A DNA stretch of 64,000 nt, taken from positions 15,275 to 79,274 of the forward strand of contig CAZDSU010000026.1 in NCBI GenBank assembly GCA_964508135.1. Direction: 5' to 3'. The notes beneath the pieces were generated by a model. That model had not been told where the DNA came from and ran no database searches. It saw nothing but the letters and a program-made list of their open reading frames with translations. This DNA comes from UBA6168 sp964508135. GTDB taxonomy: Bacteria > Bacteroidota > Bacteroidia > Chitinophagales > Saprospiraceae. A program made the translations under genes and the position numbers. Of the stretch, positions 10,763 to 21,100 are shown in pieces (position 1 is the stretch's first letter; every line of letters starts with the position of its first letter).

Positions 10763-13700
10763 ATGAAAAAGCATTTTTCCACACTTTTTAACCAGTCTTC
10801 CGACGGAACGGCTGGGAGTTCTGTGCTCCAAGGGATATTGCGCCTGATGCTTTTGGGCGTTTTGACCTTTTCGGGCCTGAACAACAGAGTGAACGCACAG
10901 TGTCAAACCTGTTGCAACGGCAGCAAGCCAAAATCACTGGTTTTGCTGTATAACGGTAAATCATGCGCTGAATCCGTTACCTGCCAAGCCCCTGACAAGT
11001 GGTCTTGCTCGGGTTCCGGCCCTGGCAATGCGGCCACTGTCTACATTACCGTCAGCAAGAACGCTGATGGCACTGGTGGTACTTACTTTTCCGGAACCGT
11101 TAACCTGAATGCTGAATTCACTGCAAATTCAATTTCAGGCGGCAGCTCCAACTTCCCCTCCAACACCTTCTTCAATGTTTACAGCAGCCAGGGTGGCTCA
11201 TTGCTGCAAGCGGTGAAAATCCACACCTCCTGTTCGACGCCGCTCGTGGCTGGCGACCAGCTTGGTAGTTTCAAGCTTCAAAAAATCACCTTGACGGACA
11301 ACACGGTTTGCAATTCACCTGCACCGCCCCCACCACCGCCAACTTGCCCGACACCTGTCATTACTATCAACAACAGCTCAAGTACCAACGTAGGCCCAGT
11401 TTGCAAAAACACACAGGTTATCTACAAAACTACTGACCTGGGGTACTCCTGCTTCGTTTACACCTGGAACTTTGGCGCCAATGCAACTCCTTCCACAGCT
11501 ACTGGTATCGGGCCTCACACGGTAACCTATTCCTCAGCTGGAACTGCTACCGTTACGCTTAGCACTACCAACAATTGCGCTGGTGGTGTGGGCAGCACAT
11601 TTTGCCCACCTCCTCCGCCACCGCTAACTGGGTCTGACTGCTGCGACAGCAACAGTGGCAAGCCAAAATCGCTCAAAATCAAATACACTGGTCAGAGCTG
11701 TTCTACCACAAACACCACGCAAGGGCCAGACAAATATTCCTGCGCTGATGTAGGCGGAGGTCCGAACGGTGCTTCAACGGTCTATATCATTGCCAACGAA
11801 AAGGCAGATGGCACCGGGATTACCTACTTTGCTGGCACCGTCAGCTTAGGCTCATCCTTCACCGCCACCTCGCCTAGTAGTACTTTGCCAACCAATACCT
11901 ACTTCATCGTCAAAGCCAGTCAAAGTGGCGCTGTGCTACAAAACATCAAAATCCACACCTCTTGCTCGGCACCAATCGTACCGGGTGAAAGCTTTGGAAG
12001 CTTGTTGCTGGAGAGCGCAACTTGGTCAACTGGCGCAACTTGCGACATCAACAGCGGCGGCTCCGGCAGCGGTGGTGGCAGCGGCGGTGCGGATTGCTGT
12101 GACAGCAACAGCGGCAAGCCGAAATCGCTTACCATTCAGTACAATGGCGAAAGTTGCTCACAAACCAGCACCTCTCAAGGGCCAGACAAATATTCCTGCG
12201 CTGATGTGGGAGGTGGGCCGAACGGTGCTTCAACCGTCTATATCATTGCAAATGAAAAGGCAGATGGCACTGGAATCACCTACTTTGCTGGCAATGTCAG
12301 CAATGGTGGAACCTTTATTGCCACTTCGCCAAGCTCTACGTTGCCTACCAATACCTACTTCATCATCAAGGCAAGCCAAAGTGGCGCAGTGCTGCAAAAC
12401 ATCAAAATCCACACTTCATGCTCGGCACCAATCGTACCGGGTGACCAGTTTGGCAGCTTGGTGCTTATGGCAGCTACCTGGTCAACAGGTGCAACTTGCG
12501 GCTCGACAACGCCTCCAGTATCGGATTGCTTAGAGTGCAGCAAAACGGTAACGACTACCGTTACCGTTCTGGACTGCAATCCATGCGACGTGAACTTGAA
12601 TGTTTCCAATATCATTTGCGACGGAAAGAACACTACTACGACCACGGACGACACTTACAAATTTACTATCACCGTCACTGGCACAAATACCAGTGGACAG
12701 TGGCAGGGCAGTTTCAGCAATGCTTACATTGGCGTGGCCGCCTTTGGCCCTACACCTTACAACACACCAGTGGTACTAGGACCATTCCCAGCAGGTCAAT
12801 TCACCGCATATAATACCGTTCCACCCACCACCCTTCAGAATGGTATAGACATTACTGTTTCAGTGCATGATGTCCAGAACCCTGCTTGTTCCGACATTAA
12901 GACGGTCGCATCGCCTGGCCCATGTTCCAATCCTTGTGTTGGTCAGGGTGGCGATTCTGACGGCGACGGCGTGTGCAACAACCAAGACTGCCAGCCGAAC
13001 AACCCGGCATTCCCAACTGGACCTGGTACGCCTTGCAACGACGGCAATCCAAACACCACCAATGATGTTGTCACTCCCGATGGCTGCGGCTGCGCCGGTA
13101 CACCTGTGTCCACCTGCAACGTGGCCGTCAATGGGTGCGTGATTACCATCACTGGCCTGAACGCCTCCAGCAGTGCCAAGATATTCAACAGCAGCTGGAA
13201 CATCATCTTCGATTGCAACCCTTGGACCGGCAACCCCTGCGGAAGCAACATCAGTTTCACCGTTCCTTCCACCGGCACCTACTGGGTGCAGGCTTGCGGC
13301 AACACTACTTCCTACACCGTGTCCAGCTGTTCGAACCCATGCGTTGGTCTGGGTGGCGATTCAGACGGTGACGGCACCTGCAACAACAACGATTGTCAGC
13401 CATTCAATCCAGCCTACCCTACCGGGCCAGGTACGCCCTGCAACGATGGCAATTCGAACACCATCAACGATGTTGTACAAGCGGATGGATGCTCCTGTGC
13501 AGGCACAACCGTCCAAATTTGCGACAACGTGACGAATGGCGGCACTATTGGATTCGGAACAAGCTGCAGCAGTTCCTATCAACACTGCCCGACCACCGGC
13601 CCCGCACCCACCATCGGCAACTGCGCCTCACCGTCAGGTGGTATTGGCAACTTAGAAATTGTTTGGCTAAAGAGCACAACTTCTTGTTCAGCGCCAACTA

Positions 13701-14719
13701 CCACGGCTGCGCAGATTGCCGCAGGTCTTGACCCGCACTGGACGATGATACCTGGTGCAACGGGCCTTTCTTACAGCCCAGGCACGGTGACACAGGCAAC
13801 TTGTTACCTGCGCTGCGCACGCCGCAACGGATGCCTTGTATTCATTGAGTCCAATATCATTTCCCTCACCATTGCAGCCAACTGTGGTGGTGGCGGCGGA
13901 ACACCAAATTGTGCAAACGTTGGCGTCTCCACTCAGCCCGGCAAAATCATCGTTTCGGGCCTCAGCGGTGCCCCGGTTACTTCCGTTCAGATATTCAGCT
14001 CCTCCTGGCAGACAGAGCATAACTGTTTCGGCAACTGCACCACTCCGACCGCTACCTTCACGGTGCCAGCTGGCACGCACTACGTAAAAGTTAAATACTA
14101 CAGTGCTACCTACCAGTTCATCTGCGAGGTGAACATGACCGTCAACGTGCCAATTGCACTTGGCAGCTATCAAGGAGAGACCTTCCAATTTGAGGCAAGG
14201 AAGCAGGAAGAGCATACAGAGCTGTATTGGTTGCACGACGGTGGCTATCACATCGGCCAGTACATCCTTGAAAGGTCAGCGGACGGCGTTGATTTTCAGC
14301 CACTCAGCGACAGGGCATCAGAAGGTGGCAACGCTCAGGAGCTTTACGAAGACTTCGACCTTGAGCCACTTACCGGCGACAACTTCTACCGATTGAAATT
14401 GGTGGACGTAGATGGTTCAACCTACTATTCAGCAGTAATAACCATCAACTTCCCAGACGTGGAAAGCTATGTGCTGTTCCCGAACCCAGCCAACGGTTTC
14501 GTCAAGGCCAACCTTGAAACTGTGATTGGCGTTGAGGATGTGACCATCACCATTTTCAACAGTTTTGGAATGAAAATGAAGCGCTTCCACCTGGATGAAG
14601 TTTACAGCAAATACTACCAGATGGACATCCGTGACCTGCACGAAGGTCACTACATCGTGTGGTTCAATGTGCCCGGCAAGCGGCCAGTCGCCAAGCTGCT
14701 GATGGTGGGTAGAATTTAA
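10763..14719 (+). CDS. Cys-rich repeat surface protein with T9SS type A tail, 1318 aa
   Basis: The start is set at ATG 10763 (MKKHFSTLFNQ) because it gives a signal peptide (ILRLMLLGVLTFSGLNNRVNAQ). The frame opens 16 codons earlier at 10715 without one. After the signal come three copies of a Cys-flanked domain of about 135 residues that I do not name, each beginning CC(D/N)..SGKPKSL and containing NGASTVYI, ADGTG.TYFAG and KIHTSCS.P (about 10900-11315, 11636-12050, 12092-12500). A PKD-like domain lies between copies one and two, with a Pro run and a short Gly-Ser linker beside them. Then come two thrombospondin-3-like DSDGDGxCNNxDCQP units, Cys-rich beta modules, an Fn3-like module (ELYWLHDGGYHIGQYILERS) and a type A sorting tail (YVLFPNPANGFVKANLE to C-terminus). 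It is a paralogue of the gene at 18145-22113. The T9SS exports such proteins and anchors them at the surface; the ligand is unknown. Confidence 0.86.
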   Translation: MKKHFSTLFNQSSDGTAGSSVLQGILRLMLLGVLTFSGLNNRVNAQCQTCCNGSKPKSLVLLYNGKSCAESVTCQAPDKWSCSGSGPGNAATVYITVSKNADGTGGTYFSGTVNLNAEFTANSISGGSSNFPSNTFFNVYSSQGGSLLQAVKIHTSCSTPLVAGDQLGSFKLQKITLTDNTVCNSPAPPPPPPTCPTPVITINNSSSTNVGPVCKNTQVIYKTTDLGYSCFVYTWNFGANATPSTATGIGPHTVTYSSAGTATVTLSTTNNCAGGVGSTFCPPPPPPLTGSDCCDSNSGKPKSLKIKYTGQSCSTTNTTQGPDKYSCADVGGGPNGASTVYIIANEKADGTGITYFAGTVSLGSSFTATSPSSTLPTNTYFIVKASQSGAVLQNIKIHTSCSAPIVPGESFGSLLLESATWSTGATCDINSGGSGSGGGSGGADCCDSNSGKPKSLTIQYNGESCSQTSTSQGPDKYSCADVGGGPNGASTVYIIANEKADGTGITYFAGNVSNGGTFIATSPSSTLPTNTYFIIKASQSGAVLQNIKIHTSCSAPIVPGDQFGSLVLMAATWSTGATCGSTTPPVSDCLECSKTVTTTVTVLDCNPCDVNLNVSNIICDGKNTTTTTDDTYKFTITVTGTNTSGQWQGSFSNAYIGVAAFGPTPYNTPVVLGPFPAGQFTAYNTVPPTTLQNGIDITVSVHDVQNPACSDIKTVASPGPCSNPCVGQGGDSDGDGVCNNQDCQPNNPAFPTGPGTPCNDGNPNTTNDVVTPDGCGCAGTPVSTCNVAVNGCVITITGLNASSSAKIFNSSWNIIFDCNPWTGNPCGSNISFTVPSTGTYWVQACGNTTSYTVSSCSNPCVGLGGDSDGDGTCNNNDCQPFNPAYPTGPGTPCNDGNSNTINDVVQADGCSCAGTTVQICDNVTNGGTIGFGTSCSSSYQHCPTTGPAPTIGNCASPSGGIGNLEIVWLKSTTSCSAPTTTAAQIAAGLDPHWTMIPGATGLSYSPGTVTQATCYLRCARRNGCLVFIESNIISLTIAANCGGGGGTPNCANVGVSTQPGKIIVSGLSGAPVTSVQIFSSSWQTEHNCFGNCTTPTATFTVPAGTHYVKVKYYSATYQFICEVNMTVNVPIALGSYQGETFQFEARKQEEHTELYWLHDGGYHIGQYILERSADGVDFQPLSDRASEGGNAQELYEDFDLEPLTGDNFYRLKLVDVDGSTYYSAVITINFPDVESYVLFPNPANGFVKANLETVIGVEDVTITIFNSFGMKMKRFHLDEVYSKYYQMDIRDLHEGHYIVWFNVPGKRPVAKLLMVGRI
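13907..14673 (+). repeat. 767-base tract identical to 21301-22067 (copy 1)
   Basis: By eye this tract is base-for-base identical to 21301-22067 at a fixed offset of 7394. It is extended leftwards to 13881 with one mismatch at 13906. It encodes the last Cys-rich module, the Fn3-like module and most of the T9SS type A tail. Identity collapses at 14674, within the last 15 codons. Confidence 0.9.
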
Positions 14720-14744
14720 AGAGTAAATCTCTATCACTAAAAGT

Positions 14745-14778
14745 ACGGTAGTCGCACCAGGTGCGGCTACCGTTTTTC
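14745..14778 (+). terminator. Intrinsic terminator after the Cys-rich gene
   Basis: CGGTAGTCGCACC and GGTGCGGCTACCG form a long GC-rich stem with one G-T wobble and a very tight loop, followed by TTTTTC. It lies 25 bases past the stop codon at 14719. Confidence 0.85.
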
Positions 14779-14866
14779 TTATAAAAGCAGCTCACTATTT
14801 CTATTAAGTTTGCCTGCAACAAAATGTTGATGGATGCTTTGGGATGGCATTAATAATGAACAACTT

Positions 14867-14888
14867 TGCCCTTGAAGAGGGCATTTTT
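14867..14888 (+). terminator. Second intrinsic terminator
   Basis: TGCCCT and AGGGCA form a 6-base stem around TGAAG, followed directly by TTTTT. It lies about 90 bases beyond the first terminator and may act as a backup. Confidence 0.6.
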
Positions 14889-14944
14889 CACTATGAAAGA
14901 CAAGTTAGTATCCTCTTTTTTTTTTTACTAGAGTGAAATATTAT

Positions 14945-14970
14945 CAAAAATAAAACTTACTTTTGTCCAG
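14945..14970 (+). promoter_or_regulatory. Putative Bacteroidota promoter (-7 box TACTTTTG)
   Basis: TACTTTTG at 14958-14965 fits TAnnTTTG and is preceded by AAAAATAAAACT, the same context as the box at 10528-10535. It would drive the CotH-like gene at 15360 with a leader of about 390 bases containing the hairpin at 15103-15123. Confidence 0.45.
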
Positions 14971-15359
14971 TCTCACATCAACTTTTGTATTCTGATTAAC
15001 AGTCTTGGCTATCCTCCGGTAGCCTCCTTATCGAAAAAGGTTCGTTTCTCCCCCCTACGAACAGCAATCAGGAATTCAAACTAAACAAAAACTTTCAGGC
15101 TTGAAAAGCAGTATTTGCTTTTCATCTCATGCACTGTTTTCAGCTCTGAACCGGCTGTCGGGATTTCCTGATTATCCGCTTTAGTGGTTGATTGGTTCGG
15201 TTCTTTCTGTTTGAACCTTGTCTTCGACAACGACTTTGCGCCTGGTCTCCCTTTGACAAACACCTCCTTTTTAAGGCAATTTTGAAATTTCAGCGACAAC
15301 TGGTCACGTTGGCATTGTCCCAACTGGCTGACAAACGATACAAAAAACAAACAACATTT

Positions 15360-17807
15360 ATGACAACACTTAAACAACTCTGCTTCATTTTGCTTTTTTT
15401 AAATGCCACTTCAGTATGTGGCCAGGCTGGCAGCTCCCTATTTGACAACTCATATCTGCATGAGGTGCGTATCTATTTTTACGAAGAAAATTTTTGGGAT
15501 TCCCTCGTACACAACTACGATGAAAACATTGACGACTCCGGCGTGGAGGTGCCCTACCTGAAAGCCTATGCCCAAATTGATGGCGAGTGGCTCGACACAC
15601 TTGGTATCCGCCAAAAAGGGCTGTCGTCGCATTATTCCTCATCAGAGAAAAAGAAACCCTTCAAACTTGACATGAACGAGTACATCTCAGGACAAAAATA
15701 TGATGGAATAAAAAAAATCAACCTCCACAACGGTGCCTGCGACCCCGCCATGATGCGCAACTTCGTTGGATACAATGTCCTTCGAACTGCCGGAGTGCCA
15801 GCGCCCAGGATGTCCTGGTGCAAGCTGTATCTAAACGACGAATACTGGGGTTTGTACGAACTCGTCGAACAGTTGGATAAAACTTTTATTGAAAACAATT
15901 TTACCCTGGATTCCGGCACGTTGATAAAAAACATCGGATGGTCGAAAATGGAATGGCTTGGTCCGGCAATTGACACCTATCTCGTTGATTTTCAATTAAA
16001 AACCAATGAGTTGGAATATGACTGGACCTCTTTCCTGAACCTCCTTGATGTCATCAACAATTCATCTGATTCCGAATTTCCCGCGGCCATTCAGGAAGTG
16101 TTCGACGTAGACGGCTTCCTTCATGTACTCGCCGCAGACATCATGTTGAACAACTGGGATTCGTACATCGACAACGGTCGAAACTGGTACCTGTACGAAG
16201 ACCCCTCCGATGACAAGTTCCATTGGATTCCATGGGACTACAACCTCGCCCTCGGCGGCGACTTCCCGACAGGTGGCAACCCCTATCCGCCCTTCGATAC
16301 CGCCTGTTACTTGCAGGCGACTTTTTCCCAGGTGCAAAATGGCAACGTTCTGAATTTTTATGATGAAACTTTTCCTTTTGCGACCTCCTGGCATTGGGAT
16401 TTCGGCGATGGAACTACATCGGTGGATAAGAACCCAGTACATGAATACAGCACGTTGGATAAGTTCAATGTATGCCTGACTACCACCCGCGACAATGGTG
16501 CCGAAGTATGTGAAAGCACCCGCTGTAAGGAAATCAGCCTTGGCTTCAACCCCCAGTCCTGCAATACCATTATCAATGGTTCTTGCCCGTACCCGCCCAC
16601 TGACCTTGTCTTTCAGCAGGTGGTAGCGTTGGACGATTTTTGCTGTTACGATACCTGGGATGCGCTCTGCCAGGTGCAGTACCAGGAAATCGTTGCGCAA
16701 ATAGCCAGCCCGAACAATGAAGGCGTCGAGTACGAACTCGACTTCCCGCTCCTCCTTGACGACTCTTCGAAAGTACTTGTCCGCCGGTTGATGAACGTAC
16801 CGGAATTCCGCAACCGCTACTTCGACATCAGTTGCCAGATGTTGGAAAACAATTTCAACGCCGAAAGGCTTTTTCCCCTCATTGATGCCCAGGTACAGCA
16901 AATCAGGGATGCCATCTATGACGACCCGAACTATATTTTCACCACTGATTATTTTGAGTACGACGCAGGCAACGGCACCGGCGGCGGCGGCAATGCCAAA
17001 ATCCCTTCACTGAAATGGGTGCTGAACCAGCGTTTCGAGGAGGTCGCCGAAGACCTGGTGCTGGAAAATCACGAATGCGAAGGCGCTTTTTCTCCCCTCA
17101 GCTGGCGCGATGTCGTCGTCAATGAATTCGTGGCATCCAATGACTCTACCAGCGGTATCTCCGACCCCGCTGGCCAGTTCAACGACTGGATTGAATTGTA
17201 CAACAACACCAGCGAGGTGGTTGACCTGAGCAGCTTTTACCTGACCGATGACCCTGCGAACCCATTTAAGTGGAGATTCCCGGCAGGTACATTCATCCAA
17301 CCGAACGATTACCTCATCGCCTGGGCGGACAATGATGAAACGCAGCCTGGGTTGCACACCAACTTTAAATTATCAAAAAGTGGGGAATACCTGCACATGA
17401 TGCACGAAGACGGGACGATGATTGATTCCCTTACTTTCGGCGATCAGACAACCAATGTCGCAAGCGCACGAATGCCCAATGGCACTGGTAACTTCTTGCT
17501 CCAAAACCCGACTTTTTCCCAAAACAACGAATTCATAAATGCCGTTTCCCAAGTTTCAACCGAGGAAACCTTGCGCATTTATCCAAACCCCACAAGCGAT
17601 GTTTTCTTCGCAACGTGGAGTGGCACTCCCCCAATTTCCATCTCGCTTTACAATGCTTTGGGCCAACAGATGCTGAATCTATCCCACCCTGTGGGTACGC
17701 AAGCAGAGTTGCCTGTATTGCATTTGCAGGCGGGGTATTATTTCATCGAAATACAATTGGAAAGCGGAGGTCGGCGCACAGAAAAAGCGTTGATTCATCG
17801 CCCATAG
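15360..17807 (+). CDS. CotH-kinase-like secreted protein with embedded PKD, lamin-tail domain and T9SS type A tail, 815 aa
   Basis: The start is ATG 15360 (MTTLKQLCFILLFLNATSV), which gives a signal peptide; the frame is open upstream to 15192. Residues about 29-310 match the CotH family: RQKGLSSHYSSSEKKKPFKL, YWGLYELVEQLDKTFIENNF and IPWDYNLALGGD, with D293 in the likely metal-binding position. CotH proteins are atypical protein kinases first described in spore coats; bacterial surface versions are common but mostly uncharacterised. At about residues 316-395 a PKD domain (HWDFGDGTTSVDKNPVHEYS) interrupts the fold. It is followed by a DDFCCYDTWDALC Cys motif and then the C-terminal part of the CotH domain (to about 560). 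A lamin-tail domain (NEFVASND, then WIELYNNTSEVVDLSSFYL) covers about 583-690, and the type A tail (LRIYPNPTSDVF) about 736-815. Kinase activity is not established. Confidence 0.87.
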   Translation: MTTLKQLCFILLFLNATSVCGQAGSSLFDNSYLHEVRIYFYEENFWDSLVHNYDENIDDSGVEVPYLKAYAQIDGEWLDTLGIRQKGLSSHYSSSEKKKPFKLDMNEYISGQKYDGIKKINLHNGACDPAMMRNFVGYNVLRTAGVPAPRMSWCKLYLNDEYWGLYELVEQLDKTFIENNFTLDSGTLIKNIGWSKMEWLGPAIDTYLVDFQLKTNELEYDWTSFLNLLDVINNSSDSEFPAAIQEVFDVDGFLHVLAADIMLNNWDSYIDNGRNWYLYEDPSDDKFHWIPWDYNLALGGDFPTGGNPYPPFDTACYLQATFSQVQNGNVLNFYDETFPFATSWHWDFGDGTTSVDKNPVHEYSTLDKFNVCLTTTRDNGAEVCESTRCKEISLGFNPQSCNTIINGSCPYPPTDLVFQQVVALDDFCCYDTWDALCQVQYQEIVAQIASPNNEGVEYELDFPLLLDDSSKVLVRRLMNVPEFRNRYFDISCQMLENNFNAERLFPLIDAQVQQIRDAIYDDPNYIFTTDYFEYDAGNGTGGGGNAKIPSLKWVLNQRFEEVAEDLVLENHECEGAFSPLSWRDVVVNEFVASNDSTSGISDPAGQFNDWIELYNNTSEVVDLSSFYLTDDPANPFKWRFPAGTFIQPNDYLIAWADNDETQPGLHTNFKLSKSGEYLHMMHEDGTMIDSLTFGDQTTNVASARMPNGTGNFLLQNPTFSQNNEFINAVSQVSTEETLRIYPNPTSDVFFATWSGTPPISISLYNALGQQMLNLSHPVGTQAELPVLHLQAGYYFIEIQLESGGRRTEKALIHRP

Positions 17808-18144
17808 CTAAGTTTTTGCTTTTGCCGTAAGTACGGTTTCTTCCCGGGATTAATCGGGAAGGTCTCATTTCACAACAAATTTAAAAGGCTTTTAAACCCA
17901 GGAATTGCCAGCGCTGACTTCGTTGACAATACCTGGTTTTTATTCCATTCCCTGCTGTTTTCAGGGAATGGGCTGAGAAAACTATGACTTGATTCAATGT
18001 ATCCAGTGACCATAAATAAACCGCCATGAACTAGGCAATTAAATGCTGGACTTGACGAATTTCTGTATCCGTCAAGTCCACGCTTGAATTCTTCTGTGCG
18101 TGACGACAATTCTTAAATCAATTATTAATCAAAACTTTCTTATT
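17808..18144. other. 337-base intergenic region with three hairpins
   Basis: No gene is supported. Perfect stems occur at 17840-17861 (CTTCCCG/CGGGAAG), 17945-17971 (CCATTCCCTG/CAGGGAATGG) and 18047-18080 (TGGACTTGACG/CGTCAAGTCCA). None has a long T-run after it, so the stop signal for the CotH-like gene is uncertain. The last hairpin sits in the presumed leader of the next gene, 65 bases before its ATG. Confidence 0.55.
18047..18080 (+). promoter_or_regulatory. Perfect 11-bp hairpin in the leader of the Gly-Ser-rich gene
   Basis: TGGACTTGACG (18047-18057) pairs perfectly with CGTCAAGTCCA (18070-18080) around a 12-base loop. With no T-run it may stabilise or regulate the leader rather than terminate. 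Role unknown. Confidence 0.4.
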
Positions 18145-21100
18145 ATGAACAGACAAACTTTTTTTTCAAAAAAATGCCTCGCATTAGGGTTGACCCTTAT
18201 GCTGGCATTATTTGGCCAGGTTCAGGCAAGGTCCATGTTTATGGAAGGGACGGTGTTAAAATACGCTTCCTACCTGCTCAGCCTGTTTGACGATGTACAG
18301 ACGGGGACTGAGATGGTCATCCTCACAGGTGAAGATTGCTGCGACGGCAGCAAGGCAAAAGCCATTACATTGTTGTACAATGGTGAAGGTTGCTCCGAAT
18401 CGAGTACCAGCCAGGAATTGGGTTCTAAATGGGAGTGCAACCAGCCGGGCAGTGGCCCGAATGGAGCCGCCAGCGTGTACATCGTGGCGAGTGAAGACTC
18501 GAACGGTGGAGGCGACAACTACTTTGCAGGTAACGTTAGTCTCGGTAGCAGTTTCACAGCTGCGGAAACGGAAAAACTGCCTTCAAACACCTGGGTCACG
18601 GTGTATGCCAGCCAGGGCGGTGCAGTGTTGCAGAGCGTCCGTATTCATACTTCCTGCTCGGCGCCACTTATTATTGGCGACCAGTTCGGTAGCCTAGTGC
18701 TGCAAAATGTCGTCTTCGAAGATGGTTCCAGTTGTTCGGGGACAACCACAACCACTTGCCCGGAGGCAGTCATTATTACTCCGACGGGACAGATTTGCAA
18801 GGGACAGGCGGTGGTTTTTTCCACGCCGGATTTGGGTTATCCTTGCTTTACCTACAACTGGAATTTTGGTCCCAATGCAACGCCCTCTACGGCGACAGGT
18901 ATTGGCCCACACACGGTCGTATTTTCTATCTCAGGTAGTTTCAGCGTCTCTATGACTGCCGACAATGGCTGTGATTCCGGTGGTTCAGGCGGCTCAGGCA
19001 GTTCTGGCGGTTCCGGCGGCTCTGGCGGGTCAGGTAGCTCCGGTTCAGGAGGTTCAGGAGGTTCCGGCGGGTCAGGTAGCTCCGGTGGCTCTGGCTCAGG
19101 CGGGTCAGGTGGCTCAGGTTCAGGAGGTTCCGGCGGGTCAGGTGGCTCCGGTAGCTCTGGCTCAGGCGGCTCAGGTGGCTCAGGTGGCTCAGGTGGCTCC
19201 GGTAGCTCTGGCTCAGGTGGCTCCGGCGGTGGTACACCAGTCATTTGCCCAGATGGCGGTTCTGGCTCTGGCGGCTCTGGCTCAAGCGGGTCAAGCGGCT
19301 CCGGCGGCTCTGGTTCAAGCGGCTCAGGCGGGTCAGGCGGCTCAGGTTCCGGCGGGTCAGGTGGTTCCGGCGGCTCAGGCTCCGGTGGCTCAGGCGGCTC
19401 AGGCTCCGGTGGCTCTGGCGGGTCAGGCGGCTCAGGCGGCTCAGGCTCCGGTGGCTCTGGTGGCTCTGGCGGCTCAGGCTCTGGCGGGTCAGGTGGCTCC
19501 GGTGGTTCAGGTTCTGGTGGTTCAGGTTCTGGTGGTTCAGGCTCCTGTATCGACTGCCGTCAAACCAAAACTGTGACTGTTACAGTGATCAATTGCAACC
19601 CTCCCTGTACCGGCACCCCTGGTGCACCCTGCACTGACGGCAACCCCAACACGTCCAACGACGTGGTGACTGCTGACGGTTGCGGCTGCCAGGGTACGCC
19701 AAACACCTCGGACTGCGTCAACGGCATCAGTATCACTGTCGTTAACGGTAATATCAAGGTTACGGGCCTGAACGGTGCACCGATATCTTCGGTACAAATA
19801 TTCAACTCCTCCTGGCAAACCATTTTTAATTGCTTTGCGAATTGTGGCGGTACTGTAGTGGAGCCCGTCCCTGCAGGCAATTACATCGTTTATGCCAAGT
19901 ACTATTCCGCTAGCTACCAGTTGATTTGTGAAAAGCAGCTTTCGGTGACTGTCACCTCCCCACCCTGCACCAACCAGGGCGGTGACACGGATGGCGACGG
20001 CATTTGCAACAACCAGGATTGCCAGCCGAATAACCCGGCGTTCCCCGCTACACCGGGTACGCCCTGCAATGACGGCAACCCTGCTACCACCAATGATGTG
20101 GTGACCGCCAATGGCTGCGGCTGCGCAGGCACCCCGTCCAACCCATGCGCCCAACAGGGCGGTGATTCCGACGGTGACGGCGTTTGCAACAACCAGGACT
20201 GCCAGCCGAACAACCCGGCTTTCCCGGCCACGCCTGGCACTTCCTGCAACGATGGCAACCCGAATACCAACAACGACGTGGTGACAGCCAACGGCTGCGG
20301 CTGCGCAGGCACCCCGTCCAACCCATGCGCCCAACAGGGCGGTGACTCGGACGGTGACGGCGTGTGCAACAACCAGGACTGCCAGCCGAACAATCCGGCG
20401 TTCCCGGCCACGCCAGGCTCTTCCTGCAACGATGGCAACCCGAATACCAACAACGACGTGGTTACCGCCAATGGCTGCGGCTGCGCCGGTACGCCTGTGT
20501 CCACCTGCAACGTGGCCGTCAATGGGTGCGTGATTACCATCACTGGCCTGAACGCCTCCAGCAGTGCCAAGATTTTCAACAGTAACTGGACCATCATCTT
20601 CGACTGCAACCCTTGGTCCAGCAACCATTGCGGAAGCAACATCAGCTTCACCGTTCCTTCTACAGGCACCTACTGGGTGCAGGCCTGTGGCAGCCTCACT
20701 TCCTACACTGTGACCAGCTGTACGAACAACCCGTGCGCCAACCTCGGCGGCGACACGGACGGCGATGGAGTTTGCAACAACAACGACTGCCATCCGGACA
20801 ATCCGGCCTTCCCGGCTACGCCCGGTGCGCCCTGCAACGATGGGAACCCGAACACCATCAACGACGTGGTGAAGGCTGATGGCTGTAGCTGCGCAGGCAC
20901 GCCTGTCACCGCATGCGACAACGTGACCAATGGTGGCACCATTGGATTCGGCACTGCTTGCAGCGCATCCATCCAACATTGCCCCAATTCTGGTCCAGCA
21001 CCAGCAATTGGCAACTGTGTCGCTCCTTCAGGTGGTACTGGCATTATGGAAACTGTCTGGCTCAAGAGCACGACGTCCTGTACATTTCCAACTACCACGG

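Larger units (their letters stand above)
14720..15359. other. 640-base intergenic region with two terminators and a promoter box
   Basis: It contains two intrinsic terminators (14745-14778, 14867-14888), a T-run near 14914-14925, a TActTTTG promoter box at 14958-14965 and a small perfect hairpin GAAAAGCA/TGCTTTTC at 15103-15123 in the presumed leader of the CotH-like gene. No gene is supported. The frame of the CotH-like gene stays open upstream of 15360 to 15192, but that extension lacks a signal peptide. Confidence 0.6.

Noticed and set aside
15192..15359. Longer N-terminus for the CotH-like protein
   Set aside because: The extension has no signal peptide at its start and would bury the clear signal peptide beginning at 15360.
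18965..19637. Alternative + strand frames in the Gly-Ser tract (Ala/Val/Gln- and Arg/Leu/Trp-rich)
   Set aside because: Low-complexity by-products of the repeated GGN-TCN codons; the Gly-Ser frame is continuous with real domains on both sides.
19537..20979. 480-codon open frame on the minus strand
   Set aside because: It lies opposite the repeat-rich Cys protein. Its composition (Ala, Val, Gly runs mirrored from repeats) and lack of any domain mark it as a shadow of the real gene.
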